Shown: piece by piece, positions 32,814-42,332 of the stretch | How positions within the stretch are numbered: position 1 is the first letter of the stretch | How the letters are laid out: each line of letters starts with the position of its first letter | Source: Rosa chinensis | Lineage: Eukaryota > Streptophyta > Magnoliopsida > Rosales > Rosaceae | Length of the DNA stretch: 64,000 nt | NCBI RefSeq assembly: GCF_002994745.2 | Contig: NC_037089.1 | Coordinates: forward strand, 82,856,347-82,920,346 | Direction: 5' to 3' | Notes under the pieces: model-generated | Told to the model about the DNA's origin: nothing | The model's input: only the letters and a program-made list of their open reading frames with translations | The model's database searches: none | Made by a program: the position numbers and the translations under genes

Positions 32814-33010
32814 GACACGTGGGGGAACCAAACTGATCTCGAGGAGCTGTGACAGATAAGCTACAGCCGAAAGCAGGTTTAATTGCCGTGAATCAAGGAA
32901 AAGAAAGGACGCGTGGGGGAATCAAACGAATCTCGAGGATCCGTGACAGACAAGCTATAGCCGAAAGCATGCCATAAATCCAGGAAAAGAAAGGAATATT
33001 TACACGTGGG
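32814..33010 (-). promoter_or_regulatory. Duplicated G-box-containing upstream block
   Basis: A block of about 65 bp beginning GGACACGTGGGGGAA (32813) recurs diverged at about 32907 (GGACGCGTGGGGGAA), both followed by ATCTCGAGGA, GTGACAGA and AGCCGAAAGCA. A third short piece, ACACGTGGGGGAG, lies at 33002. Two perfect CACGTG G-boxes occur (32816-32821 and 33003-33008). G-boxes bind bZIP and bHLH factors. The region lies between the divergent WUS gene and the 176-codon ORF. Confidence 0.65.
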
Positions 33011-33192
33011 GGAGTTTCTTGGGCCGTGAACTATCATAACTCTTCTCCTTCCCGGAGAAGCTTTGTTAAAACCGTATGCTTGTTGAGATTTCTAAACCTA
33101 TTTTGTGCTTCATATATACATCTTTTTTTGTCTCCTCCAGATTTTACTAAGGTTTGTCTAAGCGTGCAGTTTCAAATTCCTTCTACTTCCTC

Positions 33193-33723
33193 ATGGCTCG
33201 AACCAAGGTTACCCCTCGCAGGGGCGTCAATCAACGCCGTGTTCTCTCTTTGGAAGAAGAAGGTCGTCAAGCGGCCACTAGAGCTGGGCTTACTCGTCCA
33301 TGGGACCATCGTCCTATCCGTGAGCGTACCCGCAGTCCCCCTCCTCTGCCTCGTCGCTCTCCCAGACTGCATCCCGGAGAGTCTTCTTCCTCACCAGCTG
33401 CTCGTGCTCCTCGGCCTATGGCCACCCTGGAAAGCTTGTCGGATTTGATTGATGATTTGCGTTCCTCTCTCCGCGATGGTATTATGGTGACAGATTGGAG
33501 AGTCAATTGCATGATCGATTACATCTCTGAGATGAACTGCTCTTTGATCCGCTGTCACACTGCAATAAACAAGCTTGCTCAGGAAGTCAATAACTTGCAG
33601 AGTTATCCTCCTGGGTTTCCTCGCAAGGACGCTACTGCATCACAACATGAGGACCCACCTCCGAAGGCTGAAACCAGCAAGAGGGCTGCCACTCGCCCGC
33701 ACACCGCTCCTCCAAAGGAGTAA
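33193..33723 (+). CDS. 176-residue ORF of unknown function in the retrotransposon
   Basis: An open frame starting MARTKVTPRRG (an ATG 39 bases upstream is also in frame) and ending at TAA 33721-33723, right before the second Athila-type module. The N-terminal third is basic, the middle is rich in Ser, Pro and Arg, and the C-terminal half (residues about 90-150) has regular Leu/Ile spacing that could form helices or a short coiled coil. I do not recognise it. Its position before the 3' module suggests a remnant of a retrotransposon ORF. A run of Ts ending in TCCTCCAG at 33122-33140 could be a splice acceptor in its leader. Confidence 0.5.
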   Translation: MARTKVTPRRGVNQRRVLSLEEEGRQAATRAGLTRPWDHRPIRERTRSPPPLPRRSPRLHPGESSSSPAARAPRPMATLESLSDLIDDLRSSLRDGIMVTDWRVNCMIDYISEMNCSLIRCHTAINKLAQEVNNLQSYPPGFPRKDATASQHEDPPPKAETSKRAATRPHTAPPKE

Positions 33724-33729
33724 ATGGAG

Positions 33730-33985
33730 GTACAAGTCTAGGCTGAAAGACTTTAAACATTAAGCGCTGCATGGGAGGCAACCCATTTCAACCGTATCTG
33801 TGGAGGAGCCATCAAACGCAGATTTGCTTTCTTGAACTCTTCCTTCTATTTTATTTTCATGAATTTTAAGTTGTTTTAGGTTTCGTTGTGTTAACTTTCT
33901 CTTCTATGCTTGATTCATGCTTTGCATGCTTTATATTTGTTATACATTGAGGACAATGCATGAATTAAGTATGGGGGACGGATTA
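33730..33985 (+). repeat. Athila-type 3' module, copy 2
   Basis: Contains GGTACAAGTCTAGGCTG, AAGCGCTGCATGGGAGGCAA, CAGATTTGCTTTCT, CATTGAGGACAATGCA and TTAAGTATGGGGGACGG, in the same order as copy 1 at 31581-31830. Confidence 0.75.
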
Positions 33986-35716
33986 TTGCTTTATTGTGTT
34001 TTTAGTAGTTAGTAAAAAAAAAAAAATGTTTATAACAAAAGAAAATGTTGTGATACACTAAGGTATATTGGATTAAACATAGTCTTGAAAAAGGGTAGCT
34101 GTTTCAGTCCCATTGCACATCGAGACTCCCTGTTCCCGTACCTAAGTGTTGAAATTAAATTAAATTGTAAAAAAAAAAAAAAAAAAAAATGTTGGTTTTA
34201 GAGTGTTTTTGTGTGTTTGAGTCTTAGGATGCTCCTAACGTCTAGGATGAACATGTCTCTAAATTCATGGCTGAAGGTTTTCACAATCGAAATAGGACTT
34301 AATTGAATTCTGTGGTTAATCAACATTGTGATGCTTGTATGAAGATTTGAGATTGGATTGTAACTTGGTTCATTAAGCATGCTAGGATTAAGTCTGATTC
34401 ATTTGACCCAAAGTGAGTTTTTGTGCTAAAATACTTTCTTTTCGAGTGCTTATTGATAATTCTAGAATTTCGTGGCTGTATTTGCAAAACCTCATCATTC
34501 TTTGGAAATCCAATGATCATGTGCCATAGATTTTAATGGACTAGAGAGTACTAGAACTCGGCTGTTGTGACTGTCAAAACTTGTATGCCATAATATGCAC
34601 TGATCCTGGATAGGATAGAAGGCATTAGGGTAACCACCATAGCCAAACAAGCATGTGTCCCCAATTGTGCCCGTCGTGGGACTCCTTAGAATGAACCCAT
34701 TTGAGCCTACGTTGAAAACTTTTGTTTCATCACCCTCACTACCCTACCATGAGCTTAGTACAGGATATCTCTACCCTTGTCTTAAGGACTTAGTAGAGCA
34801 TGACATAGTATGTAGGGGTGCCGATGAAAGACAAGTGTGGGGTGGGGAAAATCCAAGAAGAAAAAAAAAAAAAAAAAAATTTTTGCCTTGAAAAAAAGAA
34901 AGAAAGAAAGAAAGAAAAGCGGCAAAAGAGAAGAAAAATTGAAAAGAAAACTCTTGGGAAAATGTTGAAGTGTGGTTTTGGACTTGCAAATTTGTAGAAG
35001 GCTCAAAGTTGAAAATTATGCCTTTGTCCATTCCCATGTTGGTTAGAGTGAAGGTTTGGCCCAAAACAATGATATTTGGTCTACAAAAACAATGACATAA
35101 GGTGGTCCTTATATGCTCTGCTAGGTCCTTAGGATTTTTTTTTGTATCCTTAATCTTCATTTCGAAAACCCTAGCTTAGCCCCATTACAACCTGTTTTAA
35201 GTGCTGACTTGATCCTTGAGATGGGCAGTCTTTGGTTAGTGGAGTCAGTTATGCAGTCGAGCTTATGGTTTAGGTCCATTTGTGCACTTAGTCATTTCAT
35301 GAGGTCTTTAAAAATTCTTCACAAAATGTGTTTATTGATGAAATATGCAAGCTGTTTGTTGCCTTACAATTTGTTCTCTTGCATATACTTGAGTGTGAAG
35401 CTTTTAAGCATAGCCATTTCTGAGAGAAAAATCGAGAGTATGCCCTGTAAGTTTGGATTGGACTTGTTCGAAACATGCTATCATTCACTGTATAACTTAA
35501 GTTCTCCATATCTTGCTTAGTCATATGAATGTCACAGGTTTATTAACCATAGAATTATCTTTGTGATTTTGATTAAGTGTTTAACGTGAAAGCCATGAGT
35601 TTGGAGTCTCTGAGACAACAGTTAGGAGCAATAGAGTCATTTACTTGCTTTTTGTCAAGTCTTTGTTCTGTTTTGGATTTTTTTTTGTTTTGTTTTGCTA
35701 AGGGACTAGCAAAAGC
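33986..35716 (+). other. 3' untranslated interior of the retrotransposon
   Basis: Non-coding, with several A-runs (34013, 34168, 34861) and an AAAG microsatellite at about 34893-34917. Short frames here have no similarity that I recognise. Confidence 0.6.
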
Positions 35717-35732
35717 TAAGTGTGGGGGAATT
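35717..35732 (+). promoter_or_regulatory. Polypurine tract before the 3' LTR
   Basis: CTAAGTGTGGGGGAATTT directly precedes the 3' LTR start at 35733. A purine-rich AAGTGTGGGGGAA core of this kind primes plus-strand DNA synthesis. The same core also ends module copy 1. Confidence 0.75.
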
Positions 35733-37847
35733 TGATAGGAGCATTTTAATGCGGTATTTTAAATGTTAATTCCTCACATTTTGCTTAGTTATTCCTTAAC
35801 GAATCGATTTTTAACTTAATTTCTATTTTTAGGTACATTGGAGTAGATGAAGAAGAAATGAGTGTTACGTCCATAATTACCTAGAAATGATAGAGAAGAA
35901 TGAAAATGCACTAAAAAGTCAACCTTGAATATTTTCTTACTCCGGCTAGGAGAATCAGAGCCAAGCAAGGAAGAAGGAGCGGCCACATGACCAAATGAAC
36001 TTGAAATGAGCTGAAACTCTCCAGATCCATTCTAGACACCCAAATGATCATTTCTTATGAAGAGTGCCAGAGAAAAATATGAGTGGAAGGCCTTCAAACA
36101 ATCAGCCCAATTTTCTACAGAAGTAAAACCGGAAAACTGGACCTGTAAGAGGTCCAGCAGCATTTCCGGCCCAACCACATGGTATAAAGCTCTGAAAATT
36201 TGTCAGGATGATCTACACTCATAGTGGAACATTTTTTATGAAGAAGTCGAAGGCTCATTCTGAAGTTTTGATGGAGAAATAATTGAAGGAATAAAGGGGA
36301 AGAAACTGACCTGAAAACAGCTCAACACCACATATTCATGTTTCCCACCCATATGAAGAAAGCATTTCTTTTTCCTTGGATATATTTTTTCTACCCTAAA
36401 AGATCATCATCACTTCCACATTTCTCACCTTCATGCTTTGTTTTCATCATTACCTCATCTTTTACATATTTTACAAACCACTCTCATACTCCACTTTCAT
36501 TATTTTTCTTCATCTCATCATTTCACTCTTCTTTTTCTTCCCTATTTAAACACCTTCTCCTCTCACTCTCAATCACCAATTCCTTCATCCATTCCATCTT
36601 CTTTGTCTCTCCATTTCCTTTCCATTTTTCTATACACCAATTCCTTCATCCATTCCATCTTCTTTGTCTCTCCATTTCCTTTCCATTTTTCTCTCCATTC
36701 TCTAGTTTTAAGTTTCTGCATTTTTAAGCAAAGAGAAGAAGAGAAGAAGAAGCCATGAAGTCTCCTAGCCGTCATCATCCACCTTGTGCCGTGATAGTGA
36801 AGTCTTGCTTTAAAGATTCAAGATCAACGTCTCAAGCTCTTCATCATCCACTCCCTTCATGGTGTAATTCTATCTTTTTCCTTATAATTTCTTTTGGTTT
36901 TCTTTGTTTAGATTTGTAGAACTATGAATTCTAGGTAACAAATAATGTTAAGGGCAAAGTTTAAAGCCCGTTTATATGTTTTGAGATAAAGTTGTGATTT
37001 CTACATGTTGATTTTTATGTTGCTTATGTGGGTTTGTTTAATTAAATTTGCATGATAGAAAACTTTTGTATTTTAATCTTATGTGGTTGCAAACACTTAG
37101 GGTTTTGATATAATTGGTGCTAGGTTTAAGAACATGAAATCGACTTTTCGTTTTGTGTAAACTTGAATCAAAGTAGTAAAGGTTTTGTGCAAAGACCGAA
37201 TTTAATTAAAGAGGATTGCAATTAGGTGGACTTTTCCATACTAAGTTGTACACTTGAGTTGATAGCCTTTCTCTATGTCTAATGCGTTGAACATGTCATG
37301 ATTGACTAGCTTTCTAGGGCTTGATTGCATGTTTGATAGGATTAATCTAGGTGCTTTCGCTTAGGTTAATTAGCATTGAAAAGTAAAATATGGGAAATCA
37401 TTTGCTTTCGAATGTTTCACATGATCAACTCCTCTCTCATGACATTTAAAATCAACTATAGGAATTGTAATTGGATTTCTTGCATATGGATGTGGTTTTG
37501 ATCTTTGTTCCTTGCGTTCCACCCCTGTATATATGTTTTTACGTTTTCTTTATTTTATTTATTTTAATTTTAATTTTAAGAATCCTAATCCCCCCTTATT
37601 TGTGTTTACTTGTATATATTTATTCTTTATTTTATTTTTGTAAATAATACTTTATTATTTTAATTCTTTATTTGTTTATACAATTGTATATATTTTTATT
37701 CTTTATTTTATTTTTGTAAATAATACTTTTCTTTATTTGTTACACAATTACAGGTGTACCCTCAATCCCCGGATAGAACGATCCCTATTTACTTATATTA
37801 CTAACGACATTTCAGGGTTAAATTGCGCGCTTGCTTCAGGCGCATCA
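35733..37847 (+). repeat. 3' LTR of the WUS-carrying element
   Basis: 2,115 bp, TG...CA, with a TATTTAAA box at 36543-36550. Almost identical to the 5' LTR, which points to a recent insertion. At 36145-36153 it reads GTAAGAGGT, as does the solo LTR at 12321-12329, so this is the ancestral state of the cluster that differs in the 5' LTR. Confidence 0.95.
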
Positions 37848-37852
37848 TACAA

Positions 37853-39521
37853 CGTATTATGGATTGCTTGATAACAGTTTCCTTCTCGGTGATATGGAAA
37901 AGGAATCCTCTAGGGTACTTTGTTCCATCACGTGGAATCAAGCAAGGCTGTCCTTTGTCACCATACTTGTTTCTTTTTATGGCAGAAGGCTTCTTAAGGC
38001 TGCTCCAACAGGCAGAGGCTACAACACAGATCTATGGTGTTCGAATTTCAAGGTTCGCACCCTTAATATCTCATTTATTCCATGCTGATGATAGTCTTCT
38101 GTTTTTGGAAGCAAATCAGGCCACCCCACAGGTTATAAAAGATATTCTCTGCATATATGAAGAACTCTCAGGGCAGCAGATAAATTTTCAGAAATTAGCT
38201 TTGTCTTTCAGCCCAAATGTGAGGGAAGAATATCAAGAGTTTCTAAGTGGTTTTCTAGGAATTCCAGTAGTAGCCTGTCATGAGAAATATTTGGGTTTGC
38301 CAACTCTAGCAGGAAGAGGCCAAAGATGTTTGTTTAAGACTATTCGAGACAGGATTTGGTACAAGATAAATGGCTGGAAGGAAAAGCTTCTTTCCGAGGC
38401 GGGTAAAGAGATTCTTCTAAAATCAGTGGTTCAAGCTATTCCATCTTACTCAATGAATGTTTTCCGGATGCCTGTGACTTTGAGCCATGAACTATTGGGT
38501 TTGTCAACCAGGTTTTGGTGGGGAAGGCAGAAAGGTAAGCGTGGTCTTCATTGGCTGCGATGGGATTCTTTATGCAGAAACAAGGTGAAAGGTGGGCTAG
38601 GATTTAAAGATTTTGTTGATTTCAATCAAGCACTTTTGGCTAAATAATGTTGGAGAGTGTTCTCTCTTCCTGATTTGTTTGTCACGAAGGTGTATAAAGG
38701 GCGCTACTATCCCTTTTCCTCTCTTCTATCTGCATCTGTTGGGAGATCAAGCTCACTGATTTGGAGATCTCTCATTTGGAGCAGGGAATTATTTGCTTCT
38801 GGTCTGCGATGGAGGGTGGGTGATCGTAGGTCTATTTTCATCTTTCGTGATGCTTGGATTCCTATTCCATACACATTTCGCATTTACTCCCCACCAAATT
38901 TGCCCTTCAATTCTCTTGTTTCTGAGTTGATTACTGTGGATGGTTATTGGAACATTGAATTAATACATCACAGCTTTTGGTCACGAGAGTTTGAAGCAAT
39001 TCTCTTAATTCCTCTGCTGATAGCTCCTACTCCAGATAGATTGTGTTAACATTACACAAGAAATGGATTATATAAGGTCAAGAGTGGTTATCAATTGGCA
39101 CAAAATTGCAGATTTCGAAAGGAGGGGGGGCGAAGGCAGTTCTAACTCACAAGAAGACCCAGTTTGGAAGTATGTGTGGAATCTGAAAGCTCCAGCTGCT
39201 ACAAAGGTCTTTTTTTGGCGTGCAATCCATGACATCCTGCCTTGTGATTTTAATTTACATCGACGACATCTGTTGTTTTCTCTGGTCTATTCCCGCTGTA
39301 AAATGGGCTATGAAACTACAATACATGCCTTATGGTCTTGCTCTAAAGCCAAAGAAGTTTGGTTGCTCACTTCTTTTCGTACTGCCATGGAAGGGTGGAA
39401 ACATAGCTCTTTTAAAGAACTTTTCAGATTTGGTATTTCTGTTCTTTCTAAATCGGAATTGATCTTTGTCTTAATGTGTTGTCGTCGAATCTGGCAAGCA
39501 CGGAATGAAGAAATTTTCTAG
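37853..39521 (+). pseudogene. LINE reverse transcriptase, second part, and zf-RVT domain
   Basis: Continues the RT in frame after the retrotransposon: GIKQGCPLSPYLF, then HADDSLLFLEA, the catalytic box that is usually FADD or YADD, and the thumb region. A TAA at 38645-38647 is followed by the same frame up to 39049. A frameshift near 39050 leads into the zf-RVT domain, with VWKYVWNLKAPAATKVFFWR, LPCDFNLHRR and a HALWSCSKAKEVW block. Together with the stop in the first part, the LINE is inactive. Confidence 0.88.
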
Positions 39522-39659
39522 AACAAATATATCTCTGTTTCTGTTCTCTTCTTACATATTCAAGCTTCAGTTGTAGAGTAGGTTTCCCTACAAACTCGGC
39601 CTCCTCAACATTCACCTTTAACAAGTAATTCTGACAGATGGGTAACACCAGGCTTCCCT

Positions 39660-40071
39660 TTCCTCAAATTAAATGTAGATGCTGGTTTGGATGATGTACA
39701 TGGTGTTAGAGGTATGGGAGCAGTCTTACGCAATGAGAGAGGTGATCTTCTTATTGCGGCTTCTAAAGGATTTCGTGGAAGTTTTGGTGTTAAGGCAGCG
39801 GAGATTTATGCGGCTGCGTTGGGTTTGCAGGTCTCAATCTGGTTTTCATACCTTTCATCTCATTCTGGAATTAGATGCTTTATCTGTAGTGAATGATCTT
39901 TGCAAGACAAGAGTTGACTGGTCTGTGGAGGGGATGCTAATTGAAGAGGTTAAAGACTTGTTTCATCTTTTTTCCTCTGTTATTTGTACGTATTGCCCTA
40001 GGAAATGTAATCAGGCAGCGCATGGTTTAGCTAAAACACGCTTTTGTTTCCTGCATTTCAAGTTTGGGTAG
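39660..40071 (+). pseudogene. LINE RNase H domain (RVT_3 type), frameshifted
   Basis: KLNVDAGLDDVHGVRGMGAV carries the first catalytic Asp, and KAAEIYAAALGLQ the Glu. A frameshift near 39832 follows, after which LELDALSVVNDL supplies the next Asp, and the region ends in CNQAAHGLAK. The order matches the C-terminal RNase H of plant L1-type LINEs. Confidence 0.82.
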
Positions 40072-40204
40072 AAGATGGGCCACAATGGCTCTCTGATGTA
40101 CTTCAAGCTGATTTATCTATCTAATTTGTTTATTAATGAAAGTTTCTTCTTCTCAAGTGAAAAAATCTCAAGTGCAAATCCAGTAAAAAAAACTACACTC
40201 AAGT

Positions 40205-40785
40205 GCAAAAATCTCATTTTTGTTATTTCTTGGCAAAACTAATATCTACAATATATTGTGTGTAAAAAATAAATTGTTTCGATAGTTGAATTTCATAATA
40301 CAGCCCTACACACACGGTGTGTAGGAAAGTAGGTTTTTTTTTTTTGGGTAGTTAAAAATAGTGGGAGTTTTCACCCTCCACGTTTCCACCCAAGTGAAAA
40401 ATAAGAGAAGAAATAGGTCAGTTGTCTAACCCAAATACGAAACTTTGTCGTAGCCCATTTGATCGGTCTAATTTCCGTTCTTGCATTCCATTCTTGACAA
40501 CTTTGTTTTTCTACTCTTTGGTAAAGCTTTATTTGGTTTATATTGTGTGTTTGTTAACAGTGTCATAGATTTTAGTTGGGTTTTAACTTTTAAGCTTGGG
40601 AATTTGAAATCCAGTACAAAATGAAAAACCATGAGAACGAATCAAATGGAGATTATGACTGAAAAACTACTTTTCCAAACAGTAACAAGTAAATAAGACT
40701 TGTACTGGGGTAATTAACGGTACTATGAGAATTAGTTTCATACTTTCATTGTTTTGATAGAATATATTATTTTATAAATTATAAA
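40205..40785. other. Intergenic, no gene seen
   Basis: AT-rich spacer between the LINE and the Pack-MULE with no recognised feature. Confidence 0.5.
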
Positions 40786-40794
40786 TTAAAATAA

Positions 40795-42323
40795 GAATTA
40801 AATACTCGTTACTCCTCATACTTTTTCTTGAAAAACAGTTTGGTCTCTCGCCTTTTAAATTAAACTGTATAGTCCTTATTCTCTCTAATTCTCATATAAC
40901 AAGTCCAAAATGATCCGAAATGACTATTATGCCCCTCATTTTCTATTATTATTATTATTTTTATTTTTTTCTCTATTTTTTAAAAAATTTTCTCTCCTTT
41001 TTTTATACTCTCTCTCTCTCTCCCTCCCTCTCTCCTGGCCGCACGGTCTCTCTCTCTCTCTCTCTCCCTCGACCTCTCTTCTTCTTCTCTTCCTCTACTA
41101 TCACCGGAGACCACCATCTCACAGCGCTACCATCACCAGTCGAATCCAGACCATTTTTATCAAAACGAAGCCTCTGAAAACTTAGAGAGAGAAACAAAGC
41201 GACGACACAAACACTCAGATCCAGAAGAGAGAGAGAGAGAGAGAAGAGCTATGGCAGACGACGAGCAATCGATCGTGACCTGGAGGCGAGGCGTCGGCGC
41301 AGTCCAGAGCTCTGGAGCACCTCCGAGCTCTCCGGCAAGGCTGCCGCCGCTCTGAAAACACCGATGACAGGTTTCAGATCAAGATGGAGAAGCCGATCTA
41401 CGACATGGTCGACGAGGACGAGTACGACGCTATCATCTCCAAGCGGGCTTCCGACGTAGTCGGATGAATCGGACGGTGATATGAGACCCAAGAGGAGGAA
41501 GACGGTGGAGAAGAAGGAGAAGGAGAAGGAGCCGCGACCCAAAAAGCCCAATTCGTCGCTTACGGCGGCGGCGGCGATGATGGGAAAGCAGAGGCTTTCG
41601 TTGATGTTTAGGTCGTCGGTGTTTAATAAAACTAGGGATGGTGACAAGGCCAAAGGATTGTCTTGTGATAGCATTGTGGATGATGTGATTGCCGAGTTTG
41701 AGCCGAACGAGGCTGATAGAGAGAGACGGAGGAGGGCACAGCTGGCGAGGAGTTTCGTTCTGATTACTGGAGTTAAGAGTGAGAGAGTGAGAGAGGCGGT
41801 GCATGTCGATGGTGAGGCTTGGGCTCGGATCGGATTTGAGTGCTGGATCGATTAGAGGTGGCGGCGTGATGAAATGGTGGCCGGAGATGGTGTTCTTCGG
41901 TGGTTGCAGAGGGAAGAAGAAGAGAGAGGGAGCGAGAGGTCAGGGGAGAGAGAGAAGGGCGCGCGGTTGAGAAGAGAGAAAGGGAGAGTTTAGGTTTTTG
42001 GTGAGATGGTGGCCGGAAGTGGTGGTCTCCGGTGATGGCAGAGGAAGAGAAGACGAAGAGAGGTGGGAGAGAGAGAGAGACCGTGCGACCAAGAGAGAGG
42101 GAGAGAGAGAGAGTATAAAAAAAGGGAGAAAAATTAAAAAAATAGAGAAAAAAATTAAAATAATAATAAAAATAGAAAATGAGGGACATAATAGTCATTT
42201 CGGATTATTTTGGACTTGTTATATGAGAATTAGATAGAATAAGGACTATTCAGTTTAATTTAAAAGATGAGGGACCAAGCGATTTTTCAGGGAAAAGTAT
42301 GAGGAGTAACGAGTATTTAATCC
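40795..42323. mobile_element. Pack-MULE with long inverted repeats
   Basis: Inverted arms of about 300 bp start ATTAAATACTCGTTACTCC at both ends and continue through GACTATTATG and CT-microsatellite blocks. A perfect 9-bp duplication TTAAAATAA flanks it (40786-40794 and 42324-42332). The centre is a GC-rich piece of a DNA polymerase alpha gene. There is no transposase, so this is a Pack-MULE in the usual sense: a non-autonomous MULE with a captured host fragment. Confidence 0.92.
41251..41745 (+). pseudogene. POLA1: DNA polymerase alpha catalytic subunit, N-terminal fragment
   Basis: Begins with ATGGCAGACGACGAG, the usual MADD-type start of plant polymerase alpha, and in shifted frames shows FQIKMEKPIYDMVDEDEYDA, SDESDGDMRPKRRKT, KKPNSSLTAAAAMMGKQRL and LSCDSIVDDVIAEFEPNEAD. 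These match, in order, the N-terminal regulatory region of the replicative DNA polymerase alpha catalytic subunit. The catalytic B-family domains are absent. At least two frameshifts or small deletions lie in the first 220 bases; from 41481 one frame stays open to 41855 and runs into arm sequence. It is a captured fragment, not a polymerase. Confidence 0.85.
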
Positions 42324-42332
42324 TTAAAATAA

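Larger units (their letters stand above)
28668..37847 (+). mobile_element. Non-autonomous Athila-like LTR retrotransposon carrying a WUSCHEL-like gene
   Basis: A 9,180-bp element with TG...CA LTRs and a perfect 5-bp duplication TACAA (28663-28667 and 37848-37852). LTRs are 2,117 and 2,115 bp and nearly identical. A primer-binding site for tRNA-Asp follows the left LTR, and a purine-rich tract precedes the right one. The 4.95-kb interior has no gag, protease, RT, RNase H or integrase, so it needs enzymes from a relative. The interior carries two copies of a GGGAGGCAACCCA module that I recall from Athila-group elements, a WUS-like homeobox gene on the minus strand and a 176-codon ORF on the plus strand. 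Confidence 0.92.
27943..40190 (+). mobile_element. 5'-truncated L1-type LINE split by an LTR retrotransposon
   Basis: A 14-bp duplication AACTACACTCAAGT stands at 27929-27942 and 40191-40204, preceded on the right by an A-run. Without the inserted retrotransposon the LINE is about 3.06 kb. It starts between the endonuclease and RT regions and runs through RT, the zf-RVT domain and RNase H to a tail with TTGTTTATTAATGAAAGTTTC. The endonuclease and ORF1 are missing, as in many 5'-truncated LINE copies. Confidence 0.9.

Noticed and set aside
33193..33723. Histone H3 similarity from the MARTK start
   Set aside because: Only the first five residues agree. The rest has no histone fold sequence.
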